DNA of 64,000 nt, taken from Nipponacmea schrenckii. Its lineage: Eukaryota > Mollusca > Gastropoda > Lottiidae. A model generated the notes under the pieces. It searched no databases. It saw only the letters and a program-made list of their open reading frames with translations, and was not told the DNA's origin. This document shows, piece by piece, positions 10,801 to 21,552 of the stretch; within the stretch, counting starts at the first letter, position 1; the number at the start of each line of letters is the position of its first letter. Both the position numbers and the translations under genes were made by a program. The stretch covers positions 22,503,769 to 22,567,768 of the forward strand of contig JAUJPP010000007.1 in the NCBI GenBank assembly GCA_030562195.1, given 5' to 3'.

Positions 10801-13800
10801 GTTTTCGAGTCATTGCTCTATTTATTTTTCAAATTCAATGCTGCCAGTGGGCGTATGTTACCTTGCCTGGCAAGCTATCTTTTAAATTTCAAAATAACAT
10901 TACATTGCAGTTCTACACAAAATATTAGCATACCGGGAGGTCATTAAATCACTGTCAACCATAAATTACTTAACTAAAATATTCTTTTCTTAATGAAAAC
11001 TATTTACACAAATAAAATAAAATATGATTTTGTATGCCAATATTTTTTGTATGGGATTATATCATACATTATTAATAACGTCAAGAGCCTGTGGTACCAA
11101 GTTATTTACATGCATTTGAAATGGCAAAAAGTTTGGAATGGTTTACAGAAATGATAATAATCACCTAGTGATAATTAGGCAACTACATTAATATCTGATA
11201 AAAAAGGGCGGAACTTAAAATCTTACTTCAACTTTTGGTATTTCCCAATATTTATTGCAAGTTAAATATGAACACACAGCCTCCTCTAATAAATCTACAA
11301 TTTAAATGAATGATCAGCTGAAGTTTATAATTCACTCAATCTTTAAGTAATTATCACAAATATCTTGTACTTAACAAGAACTAAGTTAAAGTGTGTTACT
11401 AGAAACAGAATGTCAAAAAGATTTCAGAGCTACTCACTTTTGAAATATAAAGTTTCATTGGTAGTGATGTGTTTAGGTATACAGTTGTCCATTAATTTCT
11501 ATAAAATAATATATCTGTGTATAATGTTTATACTTCATGAAACCACTTGAAAAGTTAAATTTATCAATCAGAAAAATATTTTTGTGATGTTTTATTATTT
11601 AAAAGACAATAGTAAATATATATATCATATAGGTATGAATTTAGAATTAACAATACCTACCACACAATCTTTGAATGATTCTTCCATATCATCTTCCATA
11701 CACAGAGCTAAATCCCAGAAATCAGGCTTTCTAAATCCAGCTATTATATCACAGCGAAAGACATCACAATAGTCTGCTAAACATTGTGTTGAATTATGCT
11801 GCAATTTAAGGATGAATTGATTAAAGCTTGACATTATAAAAGAAACAAAATTCATTCATTGGATGTTTCAAGGTTGCTTTTAAAAGGATGTCTAGAAGAA
11901 GAATCAAGCCCTGAAAATATAACCCTCATGGTTTGACAGAGAATAGGTATATTAATTGACAGAGAATAGGTATATTAATAAATCGAGAAACTGTATACTT
12001 ACTATTTTGATTTCGGTGGAATGTCTATTTATAAAATGTCTATCTAAATAATCCTCAGCTACAAATGCTTTACCACAATATAAACATGTCCATTTACTGA
12101 TGGTTTCCATGTATTTATGAGATTCCTGTATTCTATATATATCATGATGTGGATGTAATGGACAAGTCACTGGCAACTCAACATCAAGCTTATCAAACTC
12201 CTTTATTATTTTCTATAAAAATTTAAAAAAAAAAAAATTCTTGAAAATATCCATAATTAAATGGTGTATGATTCAAAGAAATTCAAAATCAAGATGAAAG
12301 TGCAACAGGACAAATTAAAACATGTACAGAAATTCATAACCATGTTAATGTTAATCAGGAATACCGGTACTATCCTTGTAGATCTCGACTACAATGCAGA
12401 TTTCTCCTCCAGGTTAGTTAGGGTGTTACAGGATTCTGGCCTGAATGGCTTTGAAATGATTGATGATGTTATCTCAGTCTTATTAAAAATTAGATTAATT
12501 TCTTTTTTTCTTTATTAGCATTTATTATATATTAATTCAGTCAGATAATTCATTTAGGGTCAACAAGGCTCTTGAACATTTGTCAAATTAACAAAGTGAC
12601 TAAATAAAAAGTGAAAGATAATATAAAATGAACAAAAGTTTGGTCTAATTTTAATAAGACTGGGTGTTATCTGGTCAAATGTTTCTTAAATTGAAGCAAC
12701 AACTGACAGGGCTAAAAAAAAACATGATACAAATAGAAGATCACCATATAAATGCCTTCTTTACTGCACATAAGCCGCCATTTAGACTTAAAAAACTTTT
12801 TGAAGTTTTGAGGTTGATTTGAAACCTTAATACCTTACTATTCCAGCAATTATCTCAACCTGCAAAGTTATCTAGTTTTTATATGCCCACATTATAATGT
12901 TGTCGTATATTGTCGTCACCCCTGTCCGTCCGTCCGTCCGTGCGTCCGTCAGTCCATCCACAATTGCTTGTGAACGCAATAGAGGCTACAGTTTTTGTCG
13001 GATTTAAATGAAGCTTGCTGTGATCATTTATATTGATGAGATCTCAGACAAGTTCGAAATTGGTGATTTTCCGATGAACGGTTTTTGAGTTATTGCACTT
13101 GACTTAGCCAAAAAGCCTCAAAATTGGCTTGTGAACGCGATAGAGACTACAGTTTTCATCAGATTTGAATGAAACTTGCTGTGATCATTTATATTGATGA
13201 GATCTTGGACAAATTCGAAATTGGCGATTTTTCGATGAATGGTTTTTGAGTTATTGCACTTGACTTAGTCAAAACGCCTCAAAATTGGCTTGTGAACACG
13301 ATAGAGATCACAATTTTCATTTGATTTGAATGAAATTTGGTGTTATCATTTATATTGATGAAATTTTGGACAAGTTTGATCGTGATGATTTTTGGGTGAA
13401 CGTTTTTTGAGTTATTGGCCTTGACTAAGTCAAATTGCGTCGAAATAGACTTGTGAACTCTATAGAGACAACAGTTTTCATCTGATTTGAATGAAATTTG
13501 GTGTGATCATTGAAGTTGATGTCATCTTGGTCAAGTTCGAAATTGAAATACTGTTTTTGAGTTATTGCACTTGGCTTAGTCAAAACGCGGCTTGTGATTG
13601 CGATAGACAATACAGTTTTCATCAGATTTTAATGAAATTTGTCGTGAACATTTATATTGACGAGAACTTGGATAAGACCTAAATAATCTTAGAGTTTTTG
13701 CCTGTGTTAAAACAGAAAATATATTTTAAAGTGGGCGTATCTTGCTAGGCAACCACTTGTTTATCATGGAAGTAAAAAAAAACAGAAAAAAAAGGTTATT

Positions 13801-14370
13801 GATGATGTCCAGTTGATTAAAATGTATTAAAAGTACACTGAAGTTATAGATAAGCGTAAAGCTGTTTACTTTTGTGCCTATTGTGGCGATGGAATCCTAG
13901 TCTTTTAAGGCTTAATAACAATAAATCCATTAAACATAATAACACAAATAATTCTACAGTACAAATTGCATTGTTTTTACTCACAGTATTAATGACATTT
14001 CTAACTGTCCTTGATTTCTGCCTATTGCACCTTTTGATATCATCTTCTGCTTTTACTATGACACAATACTAAAACAAACAAATCATATAATAAAATACTG
14101 AAGTAAAAGTTATGAATGGAACAAGTCTTTTAGTATCAGATGATTACAATACATTTCAGTTTAACCAAAACAAAATATAATTTTCAAACTAGATCTAGAT
14201 ATACAAAATTATTAAACTTTATAATAAAAAGAAAGAACTAGGCCTAACCTAAGATGTTTGCAGTTTAGAGACACCATGTTAAAATGCTAAATAATTCTAA
14301 TAAATCAATTAGAACATACCGCTAAGAGGGTAATAAAGCTGTATTTGGCATGTATGTGTGTAAAGAGCAT
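7803..14370 (-). CDS. Small membrane-anchored single C2H2 zinc-finger protein (unnamed)
   Basis: Proposed exons, in transcript order: 14370-14320 (ATG at 14370, in-frame stop upstream), 14068-13985, 12212-12003, 11798-11661 and 7898-7803 (TAG). All have GT/AG borders and phase 0, giving 192 residues. The N-terminus MLFTHIHAKYSFITLLA then YCVIVKA looks like a signal peptide whose hydrophobic core spans the first splice. A conserved middle follows: CPLHPHHDIYRIQE, then one C2H2 finger (WTCLYCGKAF..8..HFINRH), then CLADYCDVFRC. The last exon has a hydrophobic segment (IAVYVVLAILVAFGLVVYY) and stops soon after. I recall uncharacterised eukaryotic proteins with this CPLH..finger..CLADYCD layout but cannot name an orthologue. 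The join of the last exon rests only on phase and topology; an extra exon in the 3.8-kb intron is possible. Two HINE-like repeats lie antisense in its introns. Confidence 0.68.
8601..10880 (+). mobile_element. HINE/pearl-like repeat, copy H2 with long 161-bp array
   Basis: Header TATACGCCCACAT, (GTCC)n and an array whose units start (GTTGTATCC) at 8675, 8836, 8997, 9158, 9319, 9480, 9641, 9802, 9963, 10122 and 10283: spacing 161 bp with a single 159. From about 10380 the units switch to another subtype ('caatagaagctacaattttcaatgg'). The end is GTGGGCGTAT then the perfect hairpin CTTGCCTGGCAAG and CTATCT. It sits in the largest intron of the zinc-finger gene, antisense to it. Confidence 0.85.
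12890..13759 (+). mobile_element. HINE/pearl-like repeat, copy H3
   Basis: Starts TATATGCCCACAT, has (GTCC)n, then about five units of the 'cttgtgaacgcgatagagac' subtype. The first two unit starts (12967 and 13128) are 161 bp apart. Ends GTGGGCGTATCTTGCTAGGC. It lies in an intron of the zinc-finger gene, antisense to it. Confidence 0.75.
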
Positions 14371-14639
14371 GATCTTTTCTTATACTTCACTGAAAATGAG
14401 TCTAGAAATCGCTCTCATTTCAGTTTCACCATTTCACATTTTCCTCAGAGATAAACAGAAAAGGAAAGAAACAAGGCGGAGTTTTCTCCCTTTTAGACTG
14501 TAGACCACAAGTAAATTACAGAGACCGCGACATAAAATTTCGAGACAAAGTTATTCATATCCATTCCATATACAGAGGATGTGAGTGTTTACATGCATTG
14601 AATAAATGAATACCAGTTAAAACGTTAACTTGTTAAAAC

Positions 14640-14885
14640 GCATTCTTCGTGTCGTTTTCCATTGATACTGGAGAAATCGCATCGGGAGCAAAAATTGACT
14701 GCAACAAGCGCCGTTGGCATCACTCACAGCCGTTGGCTTGGTATTTGGGTAGAATGCTCTGCGTTTTAATCAACAATAGTGATTACCCATTATGAAAGTT
14801 TACTGGAAATCTGTTAGCTTGTTATGTCACCGATTTCGACCTATGGCTATGTCGATAAATAAAGATTACATTATAGCGATTTTTT
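14640..14885 (+). mobile_element. Fragment of the GGTAAC-ended DNA element
   Basis: The stretch GAAATCTGTTAGCTTGTTATG (14808-14828) and the later 'gtcgataaataaagat.acatta' recur at 53080-53100 and 58950-58970, and in reverse near 37960-38000, all belonging to the element whose ends carry GGTAAC repeats. The GGTAAC ends are absent here. Confidence 0.5.
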
Positions 14886-15050
14886 TCCTTATATTGTGGG
14901 TGCAATAGAAGCTACATTATTTGAATAAATTTTGATGAAACTTGGTGTGATCATTGGCATTGATAACAAATTTTCACTGAATGTTTTGTGAGTTATTGCC
15001 TAATTTAATATTCAATTTCAAGGAGCTAAAAGCTATCTCTTATAATCTGA
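14886..15050 (+). repeat. Single degenerate HINE core unit
   Basis: One unit of the 'gtgggtgcaatagaagctac' subtype with GATGAAACTTGGTGTGATC, without header or hairpin. Confidence 0.55.
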
Positions 15051-15576
15051 TTTGAGGCTGTCTGATTATGAAAATGTAATTTCGTGTCACAGAATAAGTA
15101 TTATGTAAGGATCAGAAAATGAAATGGAGTTTTTCGTCATACTCTTCTGCAATGATGGAAATTTTGCCAACACAGCAGCACTATCCTACTTTTTGTAGGT
15201 GTTGGGGGGAAACTAGGTTGAAAAATTCATCCTAATCTTTGCCAGGATTGAAACATGGACCCTCTGGATAGGTTTTTCTTGTGAAAAAAAAACACCACAA
15301 CTCCAAAAAGGATCAGAGAAGCTTGAGTTATAAATAAATAACACTATTCGTATTGGTCAAATATATTTATGCATTCAAATACAATCTATTTAAGCCAAAA
15401 TATAATGAAAGTCAATATGAATAATATAAATTTGAATTTTAAAAGTGGAAGACTTGATTATGAATACAAATATATATATTTTAGGAGTATGATAGAAATC
15501 TATATGAGAATAAATAAAACTAGAGCCACACATGGCACAGAGTGGGACTTTGCTAATGTTGCAGAATTATTGCCTG

Positions 15577-15930
15577 AGTGAGCACGAGTTGCACAATATA
15601 GCTAATACAATTAAAAAGCAAACATAAGTCAGACACATTATTTCCGTGAAAAATTAGCGGATCATCACGAAAATTAATAGGGATATTCTTCATATGCCTC
15701 TGACCCACAAGATAAAAATCAAAAGAATCCCTAAAAAATTGTAGCCTGTAGAGTGAGCACAAGTTGCACCCTATAGCTGATGGGAGTGAAAAATGCTAAG
15801 TCAGACACAATATTTCGGTGAAAAATTATCGGATCATCACAAAAATCAATAGGGATCTTCTTCATAATGCCACTGACCCCCAAAAATAAAAATCAAAAGA
15901 ATTGTAGTCTGTAGAGTGAGCACAAACAAA
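15577..15930 (+). repeat. Two-and-a-bit direct tandem copies, about 170 bp each
   Basis: GAGTGAGCACGAGTTGCA at 15577, the same with one change near 15752, and a partial third start near 15914. Between them the shared run is 'aagtcagacaca.tatttc.gtgaaaaatta.cggatcatcac'. About 85-90% identical by eye. Not coding and not related to the 161-bp units. Confidence 0.7.
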
Positions 15931-16887
15931 TGTGAAAGGACCACTGCTGGACCCAAGGCGATTACAATACATGCCACAAATAAATTTGGAGGTTGAACAT
16001 CAAATATGAAATACATAAAGATACCATACTGAAAAGTTCAAGGCCATCAAAGGTCATAATTTGTAAATATAGAAATTCTAAAACCAGTAATATTTTTTAA
16101 CTAAAGCTGAAAGAACTAAGCTGTCCTTTGAAGACAAACTAGCTACTTTAATGAGGTAATTGTGTGCCAAGTTCCTTTTTTGAGGAATTTTTTTTAAAAA
16201 CGTAAAATAAATTTAACCGGGATAAGCCACGACGTTAATAAAATTTCTCGGATTCTCAAGATATACAAAGATCCATCTAAAGAAGCGAAAATATTGCAAT
16301 AGATATTCTTGACTTTGTGAATTGCAAAACTTGGTTGAAAAAAGTGTGCTACAAAACTTTTTCGAAATTTGAAATTTTTTAACTGCTATCATATCAAATA
16401 TTATATGTAGATTCTAAAATTGAAAACCTAAAGAAAATTAATGCAAAAAATAAAAAGGCATTAAGAGCCAATTTTCAATTTTTTGCGCACGTTGTAATGT
16501 GCAAATACCGGCTTTGCAAAAATGTTTCAATTTATATTCATTAACACCACAAAAGATTTACAAATGAAGAAAAGTTGCTGTCCAGTTAAAGAAGTTTAGG
16601 CTGTGTGCCCTGTGGAAAAATCGAAAAAACAAAACTACAATAATGAATTTAAATGTGCATGGGTCAAATGCTTTTATGAGTTTAATGTAAATCAAATAAC
16701 ATTTTTACATACACTTTTCCATGTTATAATATGTAAGACTATATTCTGGTTTTAGAATATAAAATGGTATTTGGGTAAAGAAATATAAAGTGAATACATA
16801 AAATGACAAAAGAATAATATATCATTCGGGTCCCAGAAACCACATTGATTAATATCTACTATCATAAACATAGCGATGGCCATCATA
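15931..16887. other. Intergenic, no gene recognised
   Basis: AT-rich sequence between the zinc-finger gene and METTL9. It contains only the short repeat at 16540-16640 that pairs with 7660-7760. Confidence 0.4.
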
Positions 16888-17435
16888 ATACGCCCACGTT
16901 TGTTATGGCAGCCAATTCCGTCCGAGAGGTTGATAAGAATCATTGATAAATTATACAATATTTTTCTAATTTTTATCTGGTTCATCTTTGGGTGATTACG
17001 AAAAATCATGCCAAGTTTCATCAAAATCCATCAAGAAACAATCTCTTTATCATTTCCAAAATAATTAAATACATTTTCATGAACAAGAGCAATAATTCAT
17101 AGTAAAAATTCATTGAACATGTTTTCAGGAGCACGAGCAATAACTCCAGTCAGTTTTACAATAGAGTTCGTCCTCTGGTGATAAGAAAAACTCACACCAA
17201 GTATTGTCAAAATCCATCAAGCTCTCTATTGTGTCCACAAAGAAGTCGAGAACAAGGCCAATAACTCCTAGTAAATAGTTTTCAATTACTTGATTTTCAA
17301 AAGAGTTCTTCCTTGAGTGATAACGAGACTCATAACCAAATTTCATCAAAATCTATCAAGAAACCAGCTCTCTATGGTGTCCACAACTGGATGGACAGAC
17401 AGGGGCGAGGGTTATATATGTGTGTGGGCATATAA
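16888..17435 (-). mobile_element. HINE/pearl-like repeat, copy H4, degenerate
   Basis: Reverse orientation. ATACGCCCAC at 16889 is its right end and GTGTGGGCATATA near 17421-17433 its header, with a short remnant of the (GTCC)n tract (GGATGGACAGACAGGGG). About three worn units lie between (ACCAAGTTTCATCAAAATC type). The terminal hairpin is lost. It begins 61 bp beyond the METTL9 stop codon. Confidence 0.6.
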
Positions 17436-17495
17436 AAAGTGTTCAGAGATATCATTATGCATAGAATTAAAGAGTTTCAATGCCTTATCACAATA

Positions 17496-20400
17496 TCAGC
17501 CATCTTCTTTAGGTTTTAACACAAAAACAGCATCACTTAAAACATAAAATGACTTTTGAATGTCACCTTCACAAATATATGGTAATCTTGTAAACTTTTC
17601 AACTTGAAACCCTGCTGGTTCAAACATAGTTTTTATCAAGTTAATTGTCTGTTCTTCAAAACTATTGCCATTAATAAGAACACTTTCTGTTGGTTTATGA
17701 CTTGAGGATTCTAAAAATTTGATAAAAGAATAACACAATTTTACTGTCAAATATATCAAATTAAAAAATATAGATCAACAGATCAAAGCTTTGAGTGTTT
17801 ATGGGTTATGAGATAAATCCATTTGAAGCTAACAAATCTATTTGAAGTGCTATGATGCAAAAAGATATAAATTAACTTACCAAATTCAACATATGGTGTA
17901 TATGGTAAAACCACAGCTACAATAGCTCGACCACTACCTTTTCTTAAAGACTTTCTTATAGAATGAAGAATTGAAATAGGTTTATCACATCTATCTAACA
18001 AATTTAAACAACCAATCAAATCATATACAATACTACCATTATTCCAAGAATCTATACCTAGAACTCTGTAATTAAACAATACATTAGTATAATAATACTT
18101 GTTTTTAAATTAAAGACATCTTTCAAATATATTTTGTCAAAGGTGTGTTATTTAAACATGCTATTTTTTTACACTTCAAACCATTATTTATTGAAAGATG
18201 TTTTGGAATATTGCAAAACACAATCCTCCTATAGAATAATATAGAAACCACAATTTGTTAAACAATGTCTTACTTGAAATTTTTTTCTTCTAATCTTTTT
18301 ACCATAACAGAAGAGGCTTCAGTAGCGTAGATATTTTCAAAAAATTGACGAAACTTCTGTGTAACTTTTCCATCACCGGCCCCTTCAATAAAATATGTTG
18401 ATACATATAGGATAATGGACAAAGTAATATTATGAGCAGTAAAATATAAACATGGAGGAAACAACTTAACATTGAAAATTTTAAATGTGATTTTTTTTCT
18501 TCAAAATATGGAAAAAAATATAATACCTAAATCAATAAAGTTTTCAGCTTTCCATTCATCTGGTATTGATAACAGAGTCTTAATTTGATCAACAGAAAAT
18601 ACGAACATGGAACCTCTGTCTAACCAACTAGAATAAATAAATTTCATCTCTTGTTGTGTGTACTTTTGAATTAATAATTAACACATAAAACATTTAAGAC
18701 TATCTGTCTAAATGCACAAAAATTTTAAAGCTTGCCAGGCAGGTTAATATACGCTTAAAGTCAGCATTGAATTTGAACAAAAACTTGACAGTACAGTAAC
18801 AATCACTGGAATGAAATATTCAACTTTCAGTCATACACTTCTGTTTTGGGGTAATGAATGTTCGATATTCCTAAGTTTCATTAAAATCTGTCAAGAATTG
18901 TACCTTTTAATATTGCAATAACTCATTAAATATTTTTAGGTATTTTTGATTTTCAATATGGTTCATCTTTGGGTGATAATAAACAATTTCAGTAAGTTGT
19001 GTCAAAATCAGTAAAGAATTGTGCCTTTTAGAGTGTTTACGAGCCAAAAATCAACACCTTTTTAAGAACACAGGCAATGATTCAAGTTAAATATTTTTCA
19101 ATATTTTTTATTTTTAATATGGTTCATCCTTGGGTGATAATTAACTATTTCATCAGGTTTTGTCAAAATTGGACAACAATTGTGCCTTCCAGATTAAACG
19201 TGTTTTCAAAAACAAGGGCAATAACTGATGCTCAATATTTTTCGATTTATCAGATTTTCAATAGGATTCATCCTTGGGTAATTAAAAAAAACTCCTGACA
19301 CATTTCATCAAAATTCATCAAGAATTGTGTTTTCTAGAGTGTTTACGAGCATTTCAATGACTCTTTGATTTCGCTGATTTTATTATGAAAGCTGTTTAAA
19401 GGTTTTATCTTTTTTTGTATAGAGGAATACTGACTCTATTAAACAAGGGTTCCCTTATTTTCATATATACTTATATGTACCATAATTGGACCGGTAATAG
19501 TTATATCAATAGAAAGAAGAGGTGTTCTAATGACTGGGAAAAATACCAGATGGTCCCACAAGTCCTTAATTAACTTGTAATTAGGCTAATTATGACGTGA
19601 TTTCCCTCAGTAGGGTACTACCATAATGTACGTTAAGTCTCAAATGTCATTGATCTTTTTTTTGATCATCCAGTATGTTAATTCGGTACATAACCGGACG
19701 CTGATTTTGTTGTTTTGTATGCACGCATGCGTACTTGCCCGCATTCCTAAATATTTTCCACAACAACAATGGCATTTTAGTATTCCATTTATTATCTCTA
19801 ACATAAGGCAATAAAACGTTAAATATCACTTTGTAAAAACATTATGAATTAATTTAAATAAGTTTTAACTCACTTATAATAAAATACAAAATAAATTTTT
19901 ATACACCGCTTACTTTGGCTCTAAGTAATGAGGGAACCAAACTTTAAGGTATACTTTACTTTGCTTCTTATTGTGCCTAGTGTTTATGAGCAATTGTGGC
20001 CTGACCGACAGACATGGCTGATGACAATATATGCTCCACATTTCATGTGGGGGTATAAAAATATACCTAAAATACAACATTCTTATTCATAGAAACTTAC
20101 CCATTTATAGATGTAGGAGACATAAACCAACTCAATACTGCTCTGGCCATTGAGAAATATAACTGAGAAAATATCCAGTCTGACTTATCATAGCAGTTTT
20201 CTAAAAATAAACTGGTTTCGTTGTCTTGATGACTTAAAACAAACCTATCACATATATCTTCTGGTAACATCTTTACATCAAATTCATACCACTAGAATTA
20301 AAATAAAAAGAAGCTTGCCAAGCAAGGATAACATACAGCTTCTGTTAAGAAATATTTAGATCTAGGCCTATATTCTATTTTCTGAAAAAGCTGATCTGAA

Positions 20401-20797
20401 ACATTTTCTCAAGTCAAGGATAGATCTAGTACCTCAATAACTTTTCATCAAAACAAATTCAACCTTAAACTCATTTGAGACATTTCTTATACAAAAGTAT
20501 ATTTGAGTTTGAAAATATAGCCATCTTCATAAAATTAAACATTTTGAGCTGCCTTCTATTCTTATTCTTTGTATTTTTAACCCACAAACTCACATATAGA
20601 TGATTGTCCACTCTATGTCGTTGATCATCCATCAATTTGTTGTAAACAGTTCTTGCCAAAGGTGAGCGAAACCTTGCCCGCGTCCATTCTCCCATATCAT
20701 CAGAAAGGCACCTACTTTCTTGGATAAAATATGGCCAGATCGAAATGATGAACACTTGATAAACAGAAAAAAAATGTAGTTTCCAATGATCAAACAT
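17496..20797 (-). CDS. METTL9: METTL9 (DREV), protein-histidine N-methyltransferase, complete
   Basis: Six exons in transcript order: 20797-20594 (ATG), 20291-20101, 18627-18527, 18382-18274, 18065-17881 and 17710-17496 (TGA). Splice sites and phases all agree, giving 334 residues against about 318 in human METTL9. An N-terminal hydrophobic stretch (residues about 9-24) is followed by RSPLARTVYNKLM, as in the vertebrate protein. The next exons carry SWFMSPTSING and RGSMFVFSVDQ. S-adenosylmethionine motif I is LGAGDGKVT (about 165-173), then YATEASSVM, DLIGCLNLLDRCDKP and VLPYTPYVEF. The C-terminus has FTRLPYICEGD and DAVFVLKP. METTL9 methylates a histidine ring nitrogen in HxH motifs of target proteins, and its N-terminus resembles an ER-targeting signal. 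No frame lesion is visible. The second intron (1.5 kb) is largely a HINE copy. Confidence 0.95.
18728..20057 (-). mobile_element. HINE/pearl-like repeat, copy H5 (intron of METTL9)
   Basis: Reverse orientation: AAGCTTGCCAGGCAGG with ATATACGC at the low end, header CACATTTCATGTGGGGGTATA at the high end (to 20057), and several worn core units (18850-19370). The part at about 19430-19830 has no core units and may be a further insertion. It is in the sense orientation relative to METTL9. Confidence 0.65.
20308..20345 (-). repeat. Isolated HINE right-end fragment
   Basis: GCTTGCCAAGCAAGGATAAC is the reverse complement of the terminal hairpin region, without a body. It lies in the first METTL9 intron. 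Confidence 0.45.
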
Positions 20798-21300
20798 TAA
20801 ACGGTCCAAAAAGAAAATTCCCTACAGACAGTTGACTAAGAAATATCTAATTACAAAACTCATTATTTTAATTAGTGATTAACATTACAGCTAATTTAAA
20901 TTAGATTGTCTCCTTTTTGAATTTTTTGTTCGAGTTAACTAGCAAACACTTGTCTCCAGGTTGACATGTTCCCTAGAGTAAGAAAGCAACTATCGAAAAC
21001 ATGAACTTCCTGTTTACATTTTTGCGTCACTTCCGTCATAAACGATTCAGACTACAAAGCTTAAAAATCTTGTAATCTCGTTTCTTAATATTGTACATGC
21101 TATGGATTATCTAAGTCTTTTACATATTATTCGCATAATGGTTCTAGCTGACTTAAATGGGTGAACCAATGCTAACCTCTTGATCTAAAATTAATAATCT
21201 TAATTAATTAGTGTCTTTTTTTAATAAACATTAATCATTAGGGTAATTATGTCTAATATGAACTTACCTCCTTCCTTATTTCGACAGTATAATAATGTTA

Positions 21301-21552
21301 TTAAAATATTACCACTGAAAATTCCAAATGGACGGAAAAGTTTCCATATGGAGAACTGAAGCTTTGACAGGTATAAGCAAAATCATCTCCACTAGCTTCT
21401 AATTCCTTGTACTCAGTTGGAGTCATGTTGTTATCACACTTGACATGTGTCCGCAGTCTGCAGACATCACAATCAATAGCCGCCTTCTGATTCTTCCTTA
21501 CGGTTTTCGCCGACTCACACATTTCAAATATACATTGTTGAAGATATTTCAA
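21301..21552 (-). pseudogene. PHD-like zinc-finger fragment of a retroelement
   Basis: A reading frame on the reverse strand has AAIDCDVCRLRTHVKCD, then NMTPTEYKELEASGDDFAYTC: a Cys..Cys..His..Cys pattern of the PHD type. I have seen this 'CD.C.LRTHVKCD' module at the start of proteins from molluscan retroelements, but the assignment is from memory. No reverse transcriptase follows, so it is a fragment. It lies upstream of METTL9 on the same strand. Confidence 0.45.
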
